From Acinetobacter rudis (GTDB lineage Bacteria > Pseudomonadota > Gammaproteobacteria > Pseudomonadales > Moraxellaceae), in NCBI RefSeq assembly GCF_031157835.1, contig NZ_JAVIDR010000002.1, positions 248,001 to 312,000 on the forward strand: DNA of 64,000 nucleotides. The letters are read 5' to 3'. Shown here piece after piece: positions 54,201 through 64,000 of this stretch. Under the pieces are notes generated by a model that was not told the DNA's origin, searched no databases, and saw only the letters and a program-made list of their open reading frames with translations. The translations under genes were made by a program, and so were the position numbers. Within the stretch, counting starts at the first letter, position 1, and each line of letters begins with the position of its first letter.

Positions 54201-54575
54201 TTATCTTGCACATGAGGTTTGTTGTGCAACCAATTCTGGTAGATTACGCTCAATCCATACAATTAAGGCATTCACTTTTTCTGCTGCTTGAGCACCCGTA
54301 ATACTTAATTGATATTCAACACGTGGGGGAACTTCAGGATACACTGTACGTAATACAAAGCCATCTCGTTCCAGCGTTTTTAATGTCTGCGCCAACATTT
54401 TTTCACTAATACCATCGATACGCTTAAACAGGCTATTAAAACGATGCACCCCTTCACTCAGGCAACGTAATATTAATACAGACCACTTATTAGTAAGATG
54501 TTCTAAGATTTCTCTTGAAGGACATTGACTTGATAAAACCTGACCAATGATCGCACTACTGGCATAGAGACTCAT
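54201..54575 (-). CDS. HxlR-family transcriptional regulator
   Basis: From ATG 54575 (GGAG upstream) the 124-residue winged-helix protein reads ILEHLTNKWSVLILRCLSEG and FNSLFKRIDGISEKMLAQTL, the family core. HxlR proteins sense electrophiles or other small molecules and regulate a neighbouring gene. No obvious target operon is adjacent. The frame is open upstream to 54671 without family similarity. Confidence 0.88.
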   Translation of the reverse strand: MSLYASSAIIGQVLSSQCPSREILEHLTNKWSVLILRCLSEGVHRFNSLFKRIDGISEKMLAQTLKTLERDGFVLRTVYPEVPPRVEYQLSITGAQAAEKVNALIVWIERNLPELVAQQTSCAR

Positions 54576-54712
54576 AATTGCTCCAAATGCAATTTGCTTA
54601 CGATAAGATATAAACTTACACAATGATAGCATCAGGTATAAATCATAGCACTCTGCTGATAAAATAAACAATATTATTTATATCAGCAGATCGGACAGAT
54701 CTCAATTTAGGT

Positions 54713-55393
54713 TTAAGGATGAACATTCTTTAACGGTAACTCAATATTCATTTCTAAATTTGCTGTAGAGTCCCGTTCTATATTTTGCATAGTTGCAGAA
54801 AAATCAGCGAGCCTTTTCATTGTCATTGGATCATCAATGCTCATAGTTGGTGTTAATTTATGCTTAATTGGAACATTTAAAACCTCATCAAATACAAAAT
54901 AGGTTTTCCCATCAAACATAATTTTAATTGGAACAACATAACTTCGTTTTAAATGAAACGGCACATCTAACTGAATGGGGATATCTACCTTAAGAGGAAA
55001 TCGAGGTAAATATTTTTTTTGATAAACCAAATCGGTCGTTGCATCTAATGGCAAGATCGTATTAATTTTTACCGTAGTCTGATAATCAATATTGACCTTT
55101 ACAGGTGTCTCAACCACGAACTTCAAATTTGCAGGATAGCGCCCCTTTAATGGCAAATCCAACCGTTGATCCATATTAATAATCGTATTTAATTTACCCT
55201 TAGCTTTAGTCTCCAAATAATTAGATACATGGATTTTTGTTTCCAAACGGTCAGACAATTATATTTTTGCCTTTTGGGCAGTGACATACATAGATGCCTG
55301 TACATTCAAATACAACCAAAATAATGCAGCAATTAACATCATCAATATGACAAAGCAGATGAGCCAAGGAAATACCGAGCGAAAAGTTTTCAT
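54713..55393 (-). pseudogene. Membrane-anchored beta-rich protein, split by in-frame TAA
   Basis: ATG 55393 has AGGAGG upstream and opens a 44-residue frame with a membrane anchor (VFPWLICFVILMMLIAALFW) that stops at TAA 55261-55259. The next codon (TTG 55258) continues in the same frame for 181 residues of repeated Pro/Val/Leu strands (FPLKVDIPIQLDVPF). The paralogue at 55406 has the same anchor-plus-repeat layout uninterrupted. One change of TAA to CAA would restore a 226-residue protein. Read-through or restart at TTG cannot be excluded. Confidence 0.72.
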
Positions 55394-55405
55394 CGCATTC
55401 CCTCC

Positions 55406-56137
55406 TTAAGGCTGAGTCGTTGCAACAGGATGACTCACAGGCGCACTCATAGGATCACGTAATAACTTGACACTATTTAGTGGAATTTTAAGATTACCTT
55501 GTTGAATCTTAACAGGTAAGACGTTTTCTACATTCACAGTCGCATTGAGTGGTGTTTTTACTGGTACATTTAAACGCCCATTAATTGGAATTTGTGTATC
55601 TAAGGTGGTAACCAAAGGTACGCGTAAACTCTCTTTCAAATCAGTTCTAACTTTGCTGTCAAACTTTAAATGCACTGCTTGATCTAAAGGCACTTGTAAT
55701 TCAATAGGTACATCCATTTTAATTGGAATGACACCTTTTAAAGGAAAGCTTAGATCCTTACCAAAAACATTTACCTTCACTTTGGTATCAATCGGCATAT
55801 CTTGTTCGACTTTTAATACCTCTTTCACTGGAATTGTTGTTTTAATTGGGACCATATTATCAAAATAGACATGTGGCATAAGTGTTTGATTAACTGGAAT
55901 AGTCAATTGCTCATTGATTGGAATGACTGCTTGCACATTTCCTGTTACATCAACATCTAAAGCATCATGTATTGTGACTTTTGCTTTTAATGCCTCTTGC
56001 AATTCAATGTTTACTGCCTGATTTTCAAGAGGAATATAAATATTAAAATGCTTGAATACCCAAATCGCAATAAGAACGCCGCAAACAGCGGCAACGATCA
56101 GAAAACCCAATATCATTATTAGTTTTTTAATTTTCAA
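55406..56137 (-). CDS. Membrane-anchored beta-rich repeat protein, unknown (243 aa)
   Basis: One membrane segment near the N-terminus (IMILGFLIVAAVCGVLIAIW) is followed by about ten repeats of 18-22 residues alternating Pro and Val/Ile strands (VIPINEQLTIPVNQTLMP, GVIPIKMDVPIELQVPLD). The layout suggests a periplasmic beta-helix or beta-solenoid. I cannot name it. It is transcribed with the broken paralogue downstream, likely a gene duplication. Confidence 0.7.
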   Translation of the reverse strand: MKIKKLIMILGFLIVAAVCGVLIAIWVFKHFNIYIPLENQAVNIELQEALKAKVTIHDALDVDVTGNVQAVIPINEQLTIPVNQTLMPHVYFDNMVPIKTTIPVKEVLKVEQDMPIDTKVKVNVFGKDLSFPLKGVIPIKMDVPIELQVPLDQAVHLKFDSKVRTDLKESLRVPLVTTLDTQIPINGRLNVPVKTPLNATVNVENVLPVKIQQGNLKIPLNSVKLLRDPMSAPVSHPVATTQP

Positions 56138-56522
56138 CGCTCTATCCTTAAAACGCTTATCTATTTTCTTGAGTGTAACTGTTTTTTTTGTGATTGGATT
56201 TGCACATTTTTCAACAATGCCGTTACAACGGTCAATAGAGCATCATCAAAATTTTAGCCAACAATGAAAAAATTAATATATTTCAATTTATTATAAAATA
56301 TAGCCAACGAAGTTAGGCCTAAAAAATTCATCTGATTATTTATATATTTTCTAAAATTTTTACTTTAAATGTGATTTTAATTATTTCTCTTACAACTTGC
56401 ATTGCAATACAAATAAAGTGATTAAATGAATAAATTCAACACTAAGCTCCTCAAACGTAATGATTTTTCAAACAAAAAAAAGGGTTTCAATGAAACCCTT
56501 TTTTCGTTTTACAAATTAGTCA
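56138..56522. other. Intergenic region after the GAPDH gene
   Basis: This AT-rich stretch carries no supported gene. It has the GAPDH terminator at 56474-56499 and presumably the promoter of the beta-rich protein genes, which I cannot place. Confidence 0.5.
56474..56504 (-). terminator. Terminator of the GAPDH gene
   Basis: AAGGGTTTCA and TGAAACCCTT form a perfect stem with T-runs on both sides (minus strand TTTTTTTT after the stem). It lies 19 bases after the stop. Confidence 0.82.
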
Positions 56523-57980
56523 TTAAGCATTTTTTTCAGCAGGAACTTTTGCGTATTTAACACCACACATTTGTTCAGCAATACGTAATACTTGACAGCT
56601 ATAACCTACTTCATTGTCATACCAAACATATGCAGTTAAACGTGTACCAGCTGCAATTGTAGCTTGAGCATCAAAAACACCCGCAGTACGTGAACCAATA
56701 AAGTCACTAGAAACAACTTCAGTTGAGTTGGTATAACCAATCTGACCTTGTAGGTTAGAGTTGATCGAGATTTGACGAATATACTCGTTCACTTCTTCGC
56801 GATCTGCAGCTTTCTCAAGTGTTAAGTTTAAGATAGCTAAAGAAACGTTTGGTGTAGGTACACGTACAGAGTTACCTGTTAGCTTACCTTGTAATGCAGG
56901 CAATGCTTTTGCAACGGCTTTTGCAGCACCTGTTTCAGTGATCACCATATTCAATGTTGCAGCACGGCCACGACGGTCAGCTTTATGATAGTTATCAATT
57001 AAGTTTTGATCGTTAGTGAATGAATGTACTGTTTCAACATGACCATTAATTACAGTGTATTTGTCATGAAGAACTTTCAATACTGGTGTAATTGCGTTTG
57101 TTGTGCAGCTTGCAGCAGAAATGATTTTGTCTTCATCAACGATATCTGCTTGGTTTACACCAAATACAACGTTCTTCATGTCACCTTTACCAGGTGCAGT
57201 CAATACAACACGTGCAACGCCTGGGCATTTCAAGTGTTGGCTTAGACCTTCAGCATCACGCCATTTACCAGTGTTATCAATCACAAGCGCATTTTCAATA
57301 CCATACTCAGTATAATCAACTTCGCTAGGGTTAGATGCATAAATCACTTTGATGAAGTTACCATTTGCAATAATAGCTTCATTCTCTTCATCTACAGAAA
57401 TAGTTCCTGCAAAAGTACCATGAATAGAATCACGGCGTAAAAGTGAAGCACGTTTTGCTAAATCGCCATCAGATGATTTACGTACAACAATTGCTTTTAA
57501 GCTCAAGCCACGACCTAGACCAGATTGACTGATCATTAAACGCGCTAAGATACGACCAATACGACCAAAACCATAAAGTACAACGTCTTTTGGAGTTTCA
57601 ACAGTTGCATTGCCTTTTAAACCAGCAACAGCTGCTGCAACAAATGCGTCAATATCGCCACCTTGCTGCTTATACTCTACTGCAAGTTTACCGATATCTA
57701 CTTCTGCAGTACCCATATCTTCAACTTTCATCAATGCTTCAAGAATTGGGAAAGTATTTACAACTGACAGTTCAACATCCAATACACGGGTACGACGGTG
57801 TGTTTTTAAAATTTGAATAACAGAACGGTTAATCAAAGAGCGACCGTAAACAGATACCACAACATTTTTTTCGCGGTAAAGTTGGCCAATTAAGGCAATC
57901 ATACGTTCCGCGATTTCTTCACGGTTTTTCCAACGACCTTGGTGCTCTGCGTGTAAGGCGATGATAGTGTCTTTGCTCAC
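56523..57980 (-). CDS. gap: Glyceraldehyde-3-phosphate dehydrogenase, long form
   Basis: GTG 57980 with GAGG upstream gives 485 residues. The last 350 are a normal GAPDH: NAD motif GFGRIGR (137-143), catalytic Cys292 in SAASCTTN and His later in VETVHSF. The first 125 residues are a helical extension found in the long GAPDH of Acinetobacter, Pseudomonas and relatives, proposed to work mainly in gluconeogenesis. It is well separated from other genes by terminators. Confidence 0.93.
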   Translation of the reverse strand: MSKDTIIALHAEHQGRWKNREEIAERMIALIGQLYREKNVVVSVYGRSLINRSVIQILKTHRRTRVLDVELSVVNTFPILEALMKVEDMGTAEVDIGKLAVEYKQQGGDIDAFVAAAVAGLKGNATVETPKDVVLYGFGRIGRILARLMISQSGLGRGLSLKAIVVRKSSDGDLAKRASLLRRDSIHGTFAGTISVDEENEAIIANGNFIKVIYASNPSEVDYTEYGIENALVIDNTGKWRDAEGLSQHLKCPGVARVVLTAPGKGDMKNVVFGVNQADIVDEDKIISAASCTTNAITPVLKVLHDKYTVINGHVETVHSFTNDQNLIDNYHKADRRGRAATLNMVITETGAAKAVAKALPALQGKLTGNSVRVPTPNVSLAILNLTLEKAADREEVNEYIRQISINSNLQGQIGYTNSTEVVSSDFIGSRTAGVFDAQATIAAGTRLTAYVWYDNEVGYSCQVLRIAEQMCGVKYAKVPAEKNA

Positions 57981-58154
57981 AGATACGTCCTCTAATAAAT
58001 ATCTATATAGACTTGAAATTTAAATCGCCACAATTGTAATGTAAAACGCACCAAGATTGAATCAAAAGCTGACCAGCAAAGCTATTTTTAAACAAAAAGC
58101 CCTTTAAATACTGCTTTTTAGAGCTCATTTTTTTGATAAATATGTTTATTTATT

Positions 58155-59075
58155 TTACTGATCTATGTTTTGTATCCGTTTTTTCAACCGTTGCGCCTGT
58201 TTACGTTGTTGGTAAATATGCCAAGAACCTTCAAGTACCAACACCAGTACAGCGGCCCAAATCGCAATATATGTCCACCATTCGGAAGCTTCTATACTTT
58301 CCCCCAGCAACATTGATACTAAAGCCAAAAGTACAGGTTCCAGATAACTTAATAAACCAAATAAGATCAGAGGCAAATAACGACTCGCTAAAATATAACT
58401 TCCCAGCCCAATCGAACTTAGTAATCCTAAACCCAGTACAATAAGCAGCGTTATTGGATCAAATAAAATTTGAACCCAAATTTGTGGTTGCGTATCAATA
58501 AAATAAATTGCAACAGGAAGACATAGTAATAAGTCCCACCAAAACCCGCCCAGATGATCTGTTGCTAGCTTTTTTCTGAGTAAAAAATAGAGTGCATAAC
58601 CCACAGCAACAACAATAGTTTCCCAAGCAATTCCACCCTGTCGCCATATCGCTAAAGCTACGCCAAATGCAGCCAATATCACAGAGAGAAGCTGAAACTT
58701 TGATAGTTTTTCTTTAAAAAACACACAGCCAAAAAGAACCAAGACCATAGGTAATAAGAAATAACCTAAAGAGACCTGTAAACCTCGACCATGAATGGGG
58801 CCCCATAAAAACAACCAAAGTTGTAATGAAGATAGGGCTGAAGTCAGTAATAGCCCCAAAAGCAATATAGGTTTTTTACAAATCCTGCGATAAATCACAG
58901 CTATATTGCCAATTTCACCAGTAAAATACATAAATGCAGTAAGAAATGGCAAGGTTGCTAATATACGCCAACCAAATGTCTGTTCACTATCAAACATACC
59001 CAATAATTGAGTATAAAAATACAATACCCCAAAGGTTACTGAAGCCAATACAGAGAGCACAATCCCTTTAAACAC
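58155..59075 (-). CDS. EamA/RarD-family transporter
   Basis: GTG 59075 with GGAG upstream gives 306 residues. Ten membrane segments in two EamA halves are visible (IVLSVLASVTFGVLYFYTQL; LILFGLLSYLEPVLLALVSM). It resembles RarD, a predicted exporter. Substrate unknown. A basic cytoplasmic tail ends the protein. Confidence 0.88.
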   Translation of the reverse strand: MFKGIVLSVLASVTFGVLYFYTQLLGMFDSEQTFGWRILATLPFLTAFMYFTGEIGNIAVIYRRICKKPILLLGLLLTSALSSLQLWLFLWGPIHGRGLQVSLGYFLLPMVLVLFGCVFFKEKLSKFQLLSVILAAFGVALAIWRQGGIAWETIVVAVGYALYFLLRKKLATDHLGGFWWDLLLCLPVAIYFIDTQPQIWVQILFDPITLLIVLGLGLLSSIGLGSYILASRYLPLILFGLLSYLEPVLLALVSMLLGESIEASEWWTYIAIWAAVLVLVLEGSWHIYQQRKQAQRLKKRIQNIDQ

Positions 59076-59111
59076 AGCTAATACGCTCCTGCTCTAACTG
59101 TCTGATTTTTA

Positions 59112-59672
59112 CTACTGATGTGTTGTGTATATCACATCTTCCACTTTATAACCCAAGTTTTTGGCGTAATTTAAATACTGTTGGATCAGTGCTTGGTTTG
59201 GATGTGGTTGCCGTGATAATAACCATAAGGCTTGTCTATTTGGTTCACCAATCAAAGCCATTTGATATTGGTCATCTAGCTTTAAAATCCAATAATCATT
59301 TTGTGCCAAAGGTAACCAACGGATCGCTTCTGGCATAAAACTCAGTTTAAATTTGCTATAGCGTGGTGCATTTACTGGATAGGCTTCACCAACCAAAGTC
59401 AATGGTTTAGCATCTTGATCTAAACATTGCCGTTCAGCCAACAAATGACCGTATTCATTTAATGTATAGGTTGATGTAATATCTCGACTACAACGTTTCT
59501 CCGTTGAACTTGGCTTGCTTAAAATTTCATACCAAACCCCAAGAAACTTATCGATTTCAACTTTCTCTACCGCAGATAAATCCGCAGCTTGAGTGGAGAG
59601 AGAAAACGCGCACACTCCACATACAGTCAACACAGTATTCGTCAGCCATTGCTTGATCATCACATTATTCAT
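59112..59672 (-). CDS. Lipocalin family protein (Blc-like, signal peptide)
   Basis: The 186-residue protein has a signal sequence cleaved after QAA (residues near 29) and lipocalin motifs GVWYEI (residues 45-50) and YWILKLDDQYQMALIG near the C-terminal end. Unlike E. coli Blc it shows no evident lipobox, although Cys at 18 and 21 lie in the signal. It binds lipids or hydrophobic ligands in the periplasm or envelope. Confidence 0.88.
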   Translation of the reverse strand: MNNVMIKQWLTNTVLTVCGVCAFSLSTQAADLSAVEKVEIDKFLGVWYEILSKPSSTEKRCSRDITSTYTLNEYGHLLAERQCLDQDAKPLTLVGEAYPVNAPRYSKFKLSFMPEAIRWLPLAQNDYWILKLDDQYQMALIGEPNRQALWLLSRQPHPNQALIQQYLNYAKNLGYKVEDVIYTTHQ

Positions 59673-59782
59673 GGTGATTCCTGTGGTTTTTCTTATTTTT
59701 AAAGTCTAGACGAGTTTAGCCTAAACTTTAAACTTTGTAACGCCAAATCACAGAATAAACAATAAATTAAATGTAATATGCA

Positions 59783-61804
59783 TTACACAATCATCTGTGC
59801 TTTCAATCGAAGAATATCATCTCTAATTTGTGCTGCTTGCTCAAATTGTAATTCCTTCGATGCCTTCAACATTTGTTTTTCTAAGTTTCCTATGTGGCGT
59901 GCAAATAATTTAGGATCAGAAAGAATATGGCGCTCATCTGCACTCATACTGCTAAACTGATTAAACAATGCTTCATCATATTGCTCTTGTTCTAAGTCCT
60001 CACCTGTATCAATCTCTCTAACAGCCTGACGAACAGCACTTCTTGGAACAATACCATGTTCTTCATTAAACTCAATTTGCTTTAAACGTCGACGCTCTGT
60101 CTCATCAATTGCTTTTTGCATCGAATCTGTAATGCGGTCAGCATACAAAATAGCTTTACCTTTTACGTTTCGTGCAGCTCGACCAATCGTCTGAATTAAT
60201 GAACGCTCAGAGCGTAAGAAACCCTCTTTATCAGCATCGAGTATTGCGACTAAACTAACTTCGGGCATATCAAGCCCTTCTCGAAGTAAGTTAATACCAA
60301 CCAAAGCATCATATACGCCAGTACGTAATTCATGAATGATTTTTACCCGCTCTACCGTATCTATATCAGAATGCAGATACGCAACTTTAATTGAATATTC
60401 TTTTAAATAAGCAGTGAGATCTTCAGCCATACGCTTCGTGAGTGTGGTAATCAATACTCGCTCATCAAGTTCTTTACGTATATTAATTTCTGACAGAACA
60501 TCATCAACCTGAGTCAACACTGGGCGAATTTCTATTTCAGGATCAATCAATCCTGTTGGACGTACCACCTGTTCAACTACGCGCTCAGACTTTTCTAACT
60601 CGTAAGCTGCAGGAGTTGCACTCACAAAAATTGTCGTTGGGATAATTCGTTCCCATTCCTCAAATTTCATTGGTCGGTTATCTAAAGCACTAGGCAAACG
60701 GAAACCATAATTCACCAAATTTTCTTTACGTGAACGGTCACCTTTATACATCGCACCGATCTGTGGCACAGTTACATGTGACTCATCAATAATCAACAAT
60801 GCATCATCTGGTAAATAATCAAATAAAGTTGGTGGCGCTGCCCCAGCTGAACGACCAGATAAATGACGTGAATAGTTTTCAATGCCATTGGTATAACCCA
60901 ATTGCTGCATCATCTCTAAATCATAACGTGTACGTTGTTCAATACGCTGAGCTTCTAATAACTTATCGTTTTCTTTAAAAAAAGCTAATTGATCTTGTAA
61001 TTCGATTTTAATACTGTCAATCGCACGGGCTAAATGATCCTTAGGTGTAACATAATGACTCTTAGGATAAATGGTTACACGTGGAACTTTGCGCACCATT
61101 TTGCCATTAATTGGATCGAACCAACGAATTGAATCAACTTCATCGTCAAATAATTCAATGCGAATTGCATATTGATCTGATTCGGCAGGGAAAATATCTA
61201 AAATTTCACCACGAATCCTATATGTACCACGCAAAAACTCAAGTTCATTACGGCTATATTGCATTTCAACCAAACGGCGAATAAGTTCATCACGAACCAC
61301 GCGATCACCTTGAACAACATGCAATAACATACTCATATAGGCATTTGGGTCACCCAAACCATAAATAGCCGAGACCGAAGCAACAATAATTGCATCACGA
61401 CGCTCAAGCAGAGAACGAGTTGCAGATAAACGCATCTGATCGATATGATCATTAATTGCTGCATCTTTCTCAATAAAAGTGTCAGAAGATGGTACATATG
61501 CTTCTGGTTGATAATAGTCATAATAACTCACAAAATATTCAACGGCATTGTGAGGAAAAAATGCTTTAAACTCTCCGTATAATTGCGCTGCTAAAGTTTT
61601 ATTATGCGCCATAATAATTGTTGGTCGCTGTAGCTGTGCAATGACGTTGGCCATGGTATAGGTTTTACCAGAGCCCGTAACCCCTAATAATAATTGATCT
61701 TTTAGGCCTGCATGCACCCCTTGCACTAACTTCTCAATTGCCTGTGGTTGATCGCCAGCAGGTTGATAATGGGTGACTAACTCAAAGGGTTGCTTTTCAT
61801 TCAC
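59783..61804 (-). CDS. uvrB: Excinuclease ABC subunit B (UvrB)
   Basis: The GTG start at 61804 gives 673 residues. Walker [11 protein letters not shown] (41-50), beta-hairpin [18 protein letters not shown], the helicase motif [21 protein letters not shown] and a C-terminal UVR motif (residues 630-670) are present. UvrB verifies damage and loads UvrC in nucleotide excision repair. A LexA box is not sought here since Acinetobacter lacks canonical LexA. Confidence 0.96.
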   Translation of the reverse strand: MNEKQPFELVTHYQPAGDQPQAIEKLVQGVHAGLKDQLLLGVTGSGKTYTMANVIAQLQRPTIIMAHNKTLAAQLYGEFKAFFPHNAVEYFVSYYDYYQPEAYVPSSDTFIEKDAAINDHIDQMRLSATRSLLERRDAIIVASVSAIYGLGDPNAYMSMLLHVVQGDRVVRDELIRRLVEMQYSRNELEFLRGTYRIRGEILDIFPAESDQYAIRIELFDDEVDSIRWFDPINGKMVRKVPRVTIYPKSHYVTPKDHLARAIDSIKIELQDQLAFFKENDKLLEAQRIEQRTRYDLEMMQQLGYTNGIENYSRHLSGRSAGAAPPTLFDYLPDDALLIIDESHVTVPQIGAMYKGDRSRKENLVNYGFRLPSALDNRPMKFEEWERIIPTTIFVSATPAAYELEKSERVVEQVVRPTGLIDPEIEIRPVLTQVDDVLSEINIRKELDERVLITTLTKRMAEDLTAYLKEYSIKVAYLHSDIDTVERVKIIHELRTGVYDALVGINLLREGLDMPEVSLVAILDADKEGFLRSERSLIQTIGRAARNVKGKAILYADRITDSMQKAIDETERRRLKQIEFNEEHGIVPRSAVRQAVREIDTGEDLEQEQYDEALFNQFSSMSADERHILSDPKLFARHIGNLEKQMLKASKELQFEQAAQIRDDILRLKAQMIV

Positions 61805-62108
61805 TGCAGATCACTTCCTCAAAACCAATATTCAAAAAATAATTTTTAGCGCCAACAAATCAATTCGTTGAGTTCAGATCTTTCTCAACGCTTGATCTTA
61901 AAATGCATTATAAAGAATATTCGTGACGCAAAAACAATTATATCTTTCGATCAATTATTTTAAATCCAAAACTCAGCAGCCCTAAAGACTCTAAAAGTCT
62001 TACCCAATACATAATCTGTAATCTACAAGATCATGAATCAATGAACAAAGCACTTGACCCAATAAACAAAGCTCTGCAACATGAAGCAATCCACACCTTC
62101 TTGATGCA
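61805..62108. other. Divergent region between uvrB and the phage-like macro gene
   Basis: It holds promoters of both genes that I cannot define, and a 23-codon open frame at 62041-62112 (MNKALDPINKALQHEAIHTF...) whose TGA overlaps the next ATG. That frame lacks a clear ribosome site; it could be a leader peptide or chance. Confidence 0.4.
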
Positions 62109-62894
62109 ATGATCATGAGCTACCATTATCACAATGAGACAATTATTAAAAACTTAGCTGAAGACATGGTATTTGTCTTTGGAAGCAATATGGCAGGCAC
62201 CCATGCCGGTGGTGCAGCTAAAATTGCTTTACAACACTTTGGCGCAACACGTGGTGTAGGTCGTGGTTGGGCTGGGCAAAGCTTCGCCATTCCAACGATG
62301 AATGAGCATTTACAACAAATGCCTTTATCTCAAATCGAATACTATATTGATGATTTCAAAATTTATGTTAAAAATCATGCCCAAACAATTTTCTTTATTA
62401 CTGCTGTTGGCTGTGGAGTTGCAGGTTATAAAGTAGAGGAAATCGCCCCTATGTTTAAAGGCATTGCACATAATGTTATTTTTCCTGAGTCATTTCGTCC
62501 ATTTGTTGAAAAGACCTTACCTAAAATAAATCAACATTTCTTAAAACAAGTGATTGATCCTCAGTTAATTCTCGCAAGTGAGCCTGAACAAGTACTTGAA
62601 ACACTTCACTTAACTGCTGCTGAACGAAGTCTTGCAACGATTTTACTTAATACCCCAATGTTTCCTGTAGATAGCAATGGACGTGAACGTGACTTTGAAA
62701 TTCAAGATATCTTGCACACTTTAAACAATAAAATTCCACGGTTTATTGCTAATGATGCAACTGCACTTCCTGTAGGTGGTGTCATTTTGGCGTTATTGGA
62801 GCTTTATCGTATCAATGAACAAGACTTTGTAGATGTGTATTTAGGACAACGTGAGATTTCAGCACCATCTGCTGCAAATCATGCTAAAAAATAA
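62109..62894 (+). CDS. A1S_2505-like protein with macro-like N-terminal domain
   Basis: The first 130 residues (VFVFGSNMAGTHAGGAAKIA, GRGWAGQSFAIPTMNE, FFITAVGCGVAGYKVEEIAP) resemble a small family known from Acinetobacter phages and plasmids as a non-structural protein; the fold looks macro-domain-like (nucleotide or ADP-ribose binding). Here it carries an extra 120-residue helical C-terminal domain not in the short phage forms. ATG 62115 is an alternative start. Function unproven. Confidence 0.68.
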   Translation: MIMSYHYHNETIIKNLAEDMVFVFGSNMAGTHAGGAAKIALQHFGATRGVGRGWAGQSFAIPTMNEHLQQMPLSQIEYYIDDFKIYVKNHAQTIFFITAVGCGVAGYKVEEIAPMFKGIAHNVIFPESFRPFVEKTLPKINQHFLKQVIDPQLILASEPEQVLETLHLTAAERSLATILLNTPMFPVDSNGRERDFEIQDILHTLNNKIPRFIANDATALPVGGVILALLELYRINEQDFVDVYLGQREISAPSAANHAKK

Positions 62895-63040
62895 TTTTAA
62901 AGTTTAATCTGATGTAGACCAAGCATGGTCTACATTATTCCTGTCCCCTTTACTGACATCACTACATATTCATAATTTAATGATATCTAAAAATAAATTT
63001 AATGAATTGATTGATGGTTAAGATTATATTTTAAATAATA

Positions 63041-63077
63041 AAAAGACACCCTGGGTAAATTACTCAGGGTGTCTTTT
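63041..63077. terminator. Bidirectional terminator
   Basis: AAAAGACACCCTG pairs with CAGGGTGTCTTTT over an 11-base loop, with A/T tails on both sides. It separates the gene at 62109 from the small minus-strand gene at 63101. Confidence 0.82.
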
Positions 63078-63100
63078 TATGTTAATTCGCATTATACGAC

Positions 63101-63268
63101 TTAACGTTTGCCCATTGACCGTCGTGTACCACGTGGTGGTGGCCAAGTTTTATCGGCATAACCTTCTGGTTTAGGACGCACGGCATTATGCGTCACATCC
63201 TCTGCATTTTCTTGCTGTACAGGAACAGGAAAGGGCAAGCTTACCTTGCGCTTTGGTGTTTTAGACAT
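63101..63268 (-). CDS. Small basic protein, unknown (55 aa)
   Basis: ATG 63268, with GAGG eight bases upstream, to TAA 63101 gives a Lys/Arg/Pro-rich, probably disordered product (MSKTPKRKVSLPFPVPVQQE, TWPPPRGTRRSMGKR). The good ribosome site and a terminator just after it support a real gene. I do not recognise the family. Confidence 0.6.
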   Translation of the reverse strand: MSKTPKRKVSLPFPVPVQQENAEDVTHNAVRPKPEGYADKTWPPPRGTRRSMGKR

Positions 63269-63484
63269 GAGTATGACCTCAAATAGCGTATTGCTGATTT
63301 TAATTATTTTTAACGTAATAAGCGAGTCTTGATATTACTGAACACCCAAAATTGCAACAATTTTCAAATTATCAAAAAAAATATAGTAATTTACTATTTT
63401 TCTTCAATATTCGTCCCTGAATATAAATTTTTAGGCTAAGATAAGCTGTTTTTATTTTTTTATCCCCATAAGAGGAATATTGCC

Positions 63485-64000
63485 GTGGACGTTCGTCTTT
63501 CTGATCGTGTCAATGCCATCAAACCGTCCCCTACCCTTGCGGTGACCAACAAAGCTGCAGAACTTAAAGCTGCTGGTAAAAACGTTATTGGTCTAGGCGC
63601 GGGTGAACCTGATTTTGATACCCCTCAACACATCAAAGATGCGGCGATTAACGCCATTAACAACGGTTTCACCAAATACACCGCTGTTGACGGTACTCCT
63701 GGTTTGAAAAAAGCAATTATTGCTAAACTCAAACGCGATAACCAACTTGATTATCAAGCAAACCAAATCTTGGTTTCTTGTGGTGGTAAACAGTCATTCT
63801 TTAACCTTGCTCTAGCACTGTTAAACAAAGGTGATGAAGTTATCATCCCTGCACCTTACTGGGTAAGTTATCCAGATATGGTGATCATCGCTGAAGGTAC
63901 GCCTGTAATCGTAAAATGTGGTGAAGATCAACGTTTTAAAATCACTGCTGCTCAACTTGAAGCTGCTATTACTGACAAAACTCGTCTTGTAGTACTCAAC
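63485..64000 (+). CDS. Class I aminotransferase (aspartate/aromatic), partial
   Basis: GTG 63485 follows GAGG. The first 172 residues (MDVRLSDRVNAIKPSPTLAV, LGAGEPDFDTPQHI, YTAVDGTPGLKKAII, VSCGGKQSFFNLALAL) are the N-terminal half of the type Ib aspartate aminotransferase group. The window ends before the PLP-binding Lys, so substrate class cannot be checked. It transfers the amino group from aspartate or an aromatic amino acid to 2-oxoglutarate. Confidence 0.9.
   Translation, partial: MDVRLSDRVNAIKPSPTLAVTNKAAELKAAGKNVIGLGAGEPDFDTPQHIKDAAINAINNGFTKYTAVDGTPGLKKAIIAKLKRDNQLDYQANQILVSCGGKQSFFNLALALLNKGDEVIIPAPYWVSYPDMVIIAEGTPVIVKCGEDQRFKITAAQLEAAITDKTRLVVLN

Overview
The window is bacterial and almost certainly from an Acinetobacter chromosome. 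The chromosomal proteins (RluE, a RhlB-type helicase, RpoH, ThiS/ThiG, HrpA, GlnA, ProB, Obg, a DUF1615 lipoprotein, a long-form GAPDH, UvrB) read like those of Acinetobacter, the DNA is AT-rich, and many starts are preceded by GAGG-type ribosome sites. The genus is inferred from recalled protein sequences, not from a search.

Bases 1 to about 28,250 are the right-hand part of an HK97/lambda-type siphophage prophage; its left end (tail tip, lysis genes, probably the integrase) lies outside the window. Leftward late genes run from terminase (about 14.4 kb) through portal, prohead protease, major capsid, connectors, tail tube and a tail chaperone with a -1 frameshift to the tape measure and one more tail gene cut by the window edge. 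Two small secreted-protein genes, each preceded by a copy of the same 68-bp module, sit between chaperone and tape measure. A tRNA-Arg(TCT) and small accessory genes lie at 14.4 to 19.5 kb, with a Q-like antiterminator followed by a promoter and terminator arranged like lambda pR'-tR'. The leftward early genes are a cro-like gene, a CII-like gene, a replication initiator with five internal iterons and a DnaB-type helicase. A LexA-type CI repressor faces right. Five copies of a 12-bp palindrome (about TAAGA-NN-TCTTA) overlap the leftward cro promoter (three) and a strong rightward promoter at 24.9 kb (two). Between cI and that second operator lies an HsdR-N-like nuclease-fold gene with its own promoter. 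The rightward operon (25.0 to 28.2 kb) holds mostly unrecognised genes, a KilA-C antirepressor-like protein and an excisionase-like protein, and ends in repeats that look like recombinase or Xis binding sites.

From 28.4 to 29.3 kb there is a junction with one orphan gene and a decayed reading frame upstream of it, possibly an effector/immunity remnant. From 29.3 kb to the end the genes are chromosomal housekeeping and metabolism: RNA modification and helicases, heat-shock sigma factor, thiamine thiazole synthesis, glutamine synthetase, an alcohol/aldehyde dehydrogenase pair with an AraC regulator, proline synthesis, Obg, GAPDH, UvrB and the start of an aminotransferase. One chromosomal gene (54,713-55,393) is broken by an in-frame TAA. 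Several genes too short for a usual ORF cutoff are listed, including two related phage microproteins that share the C-terminus HHALGYL.
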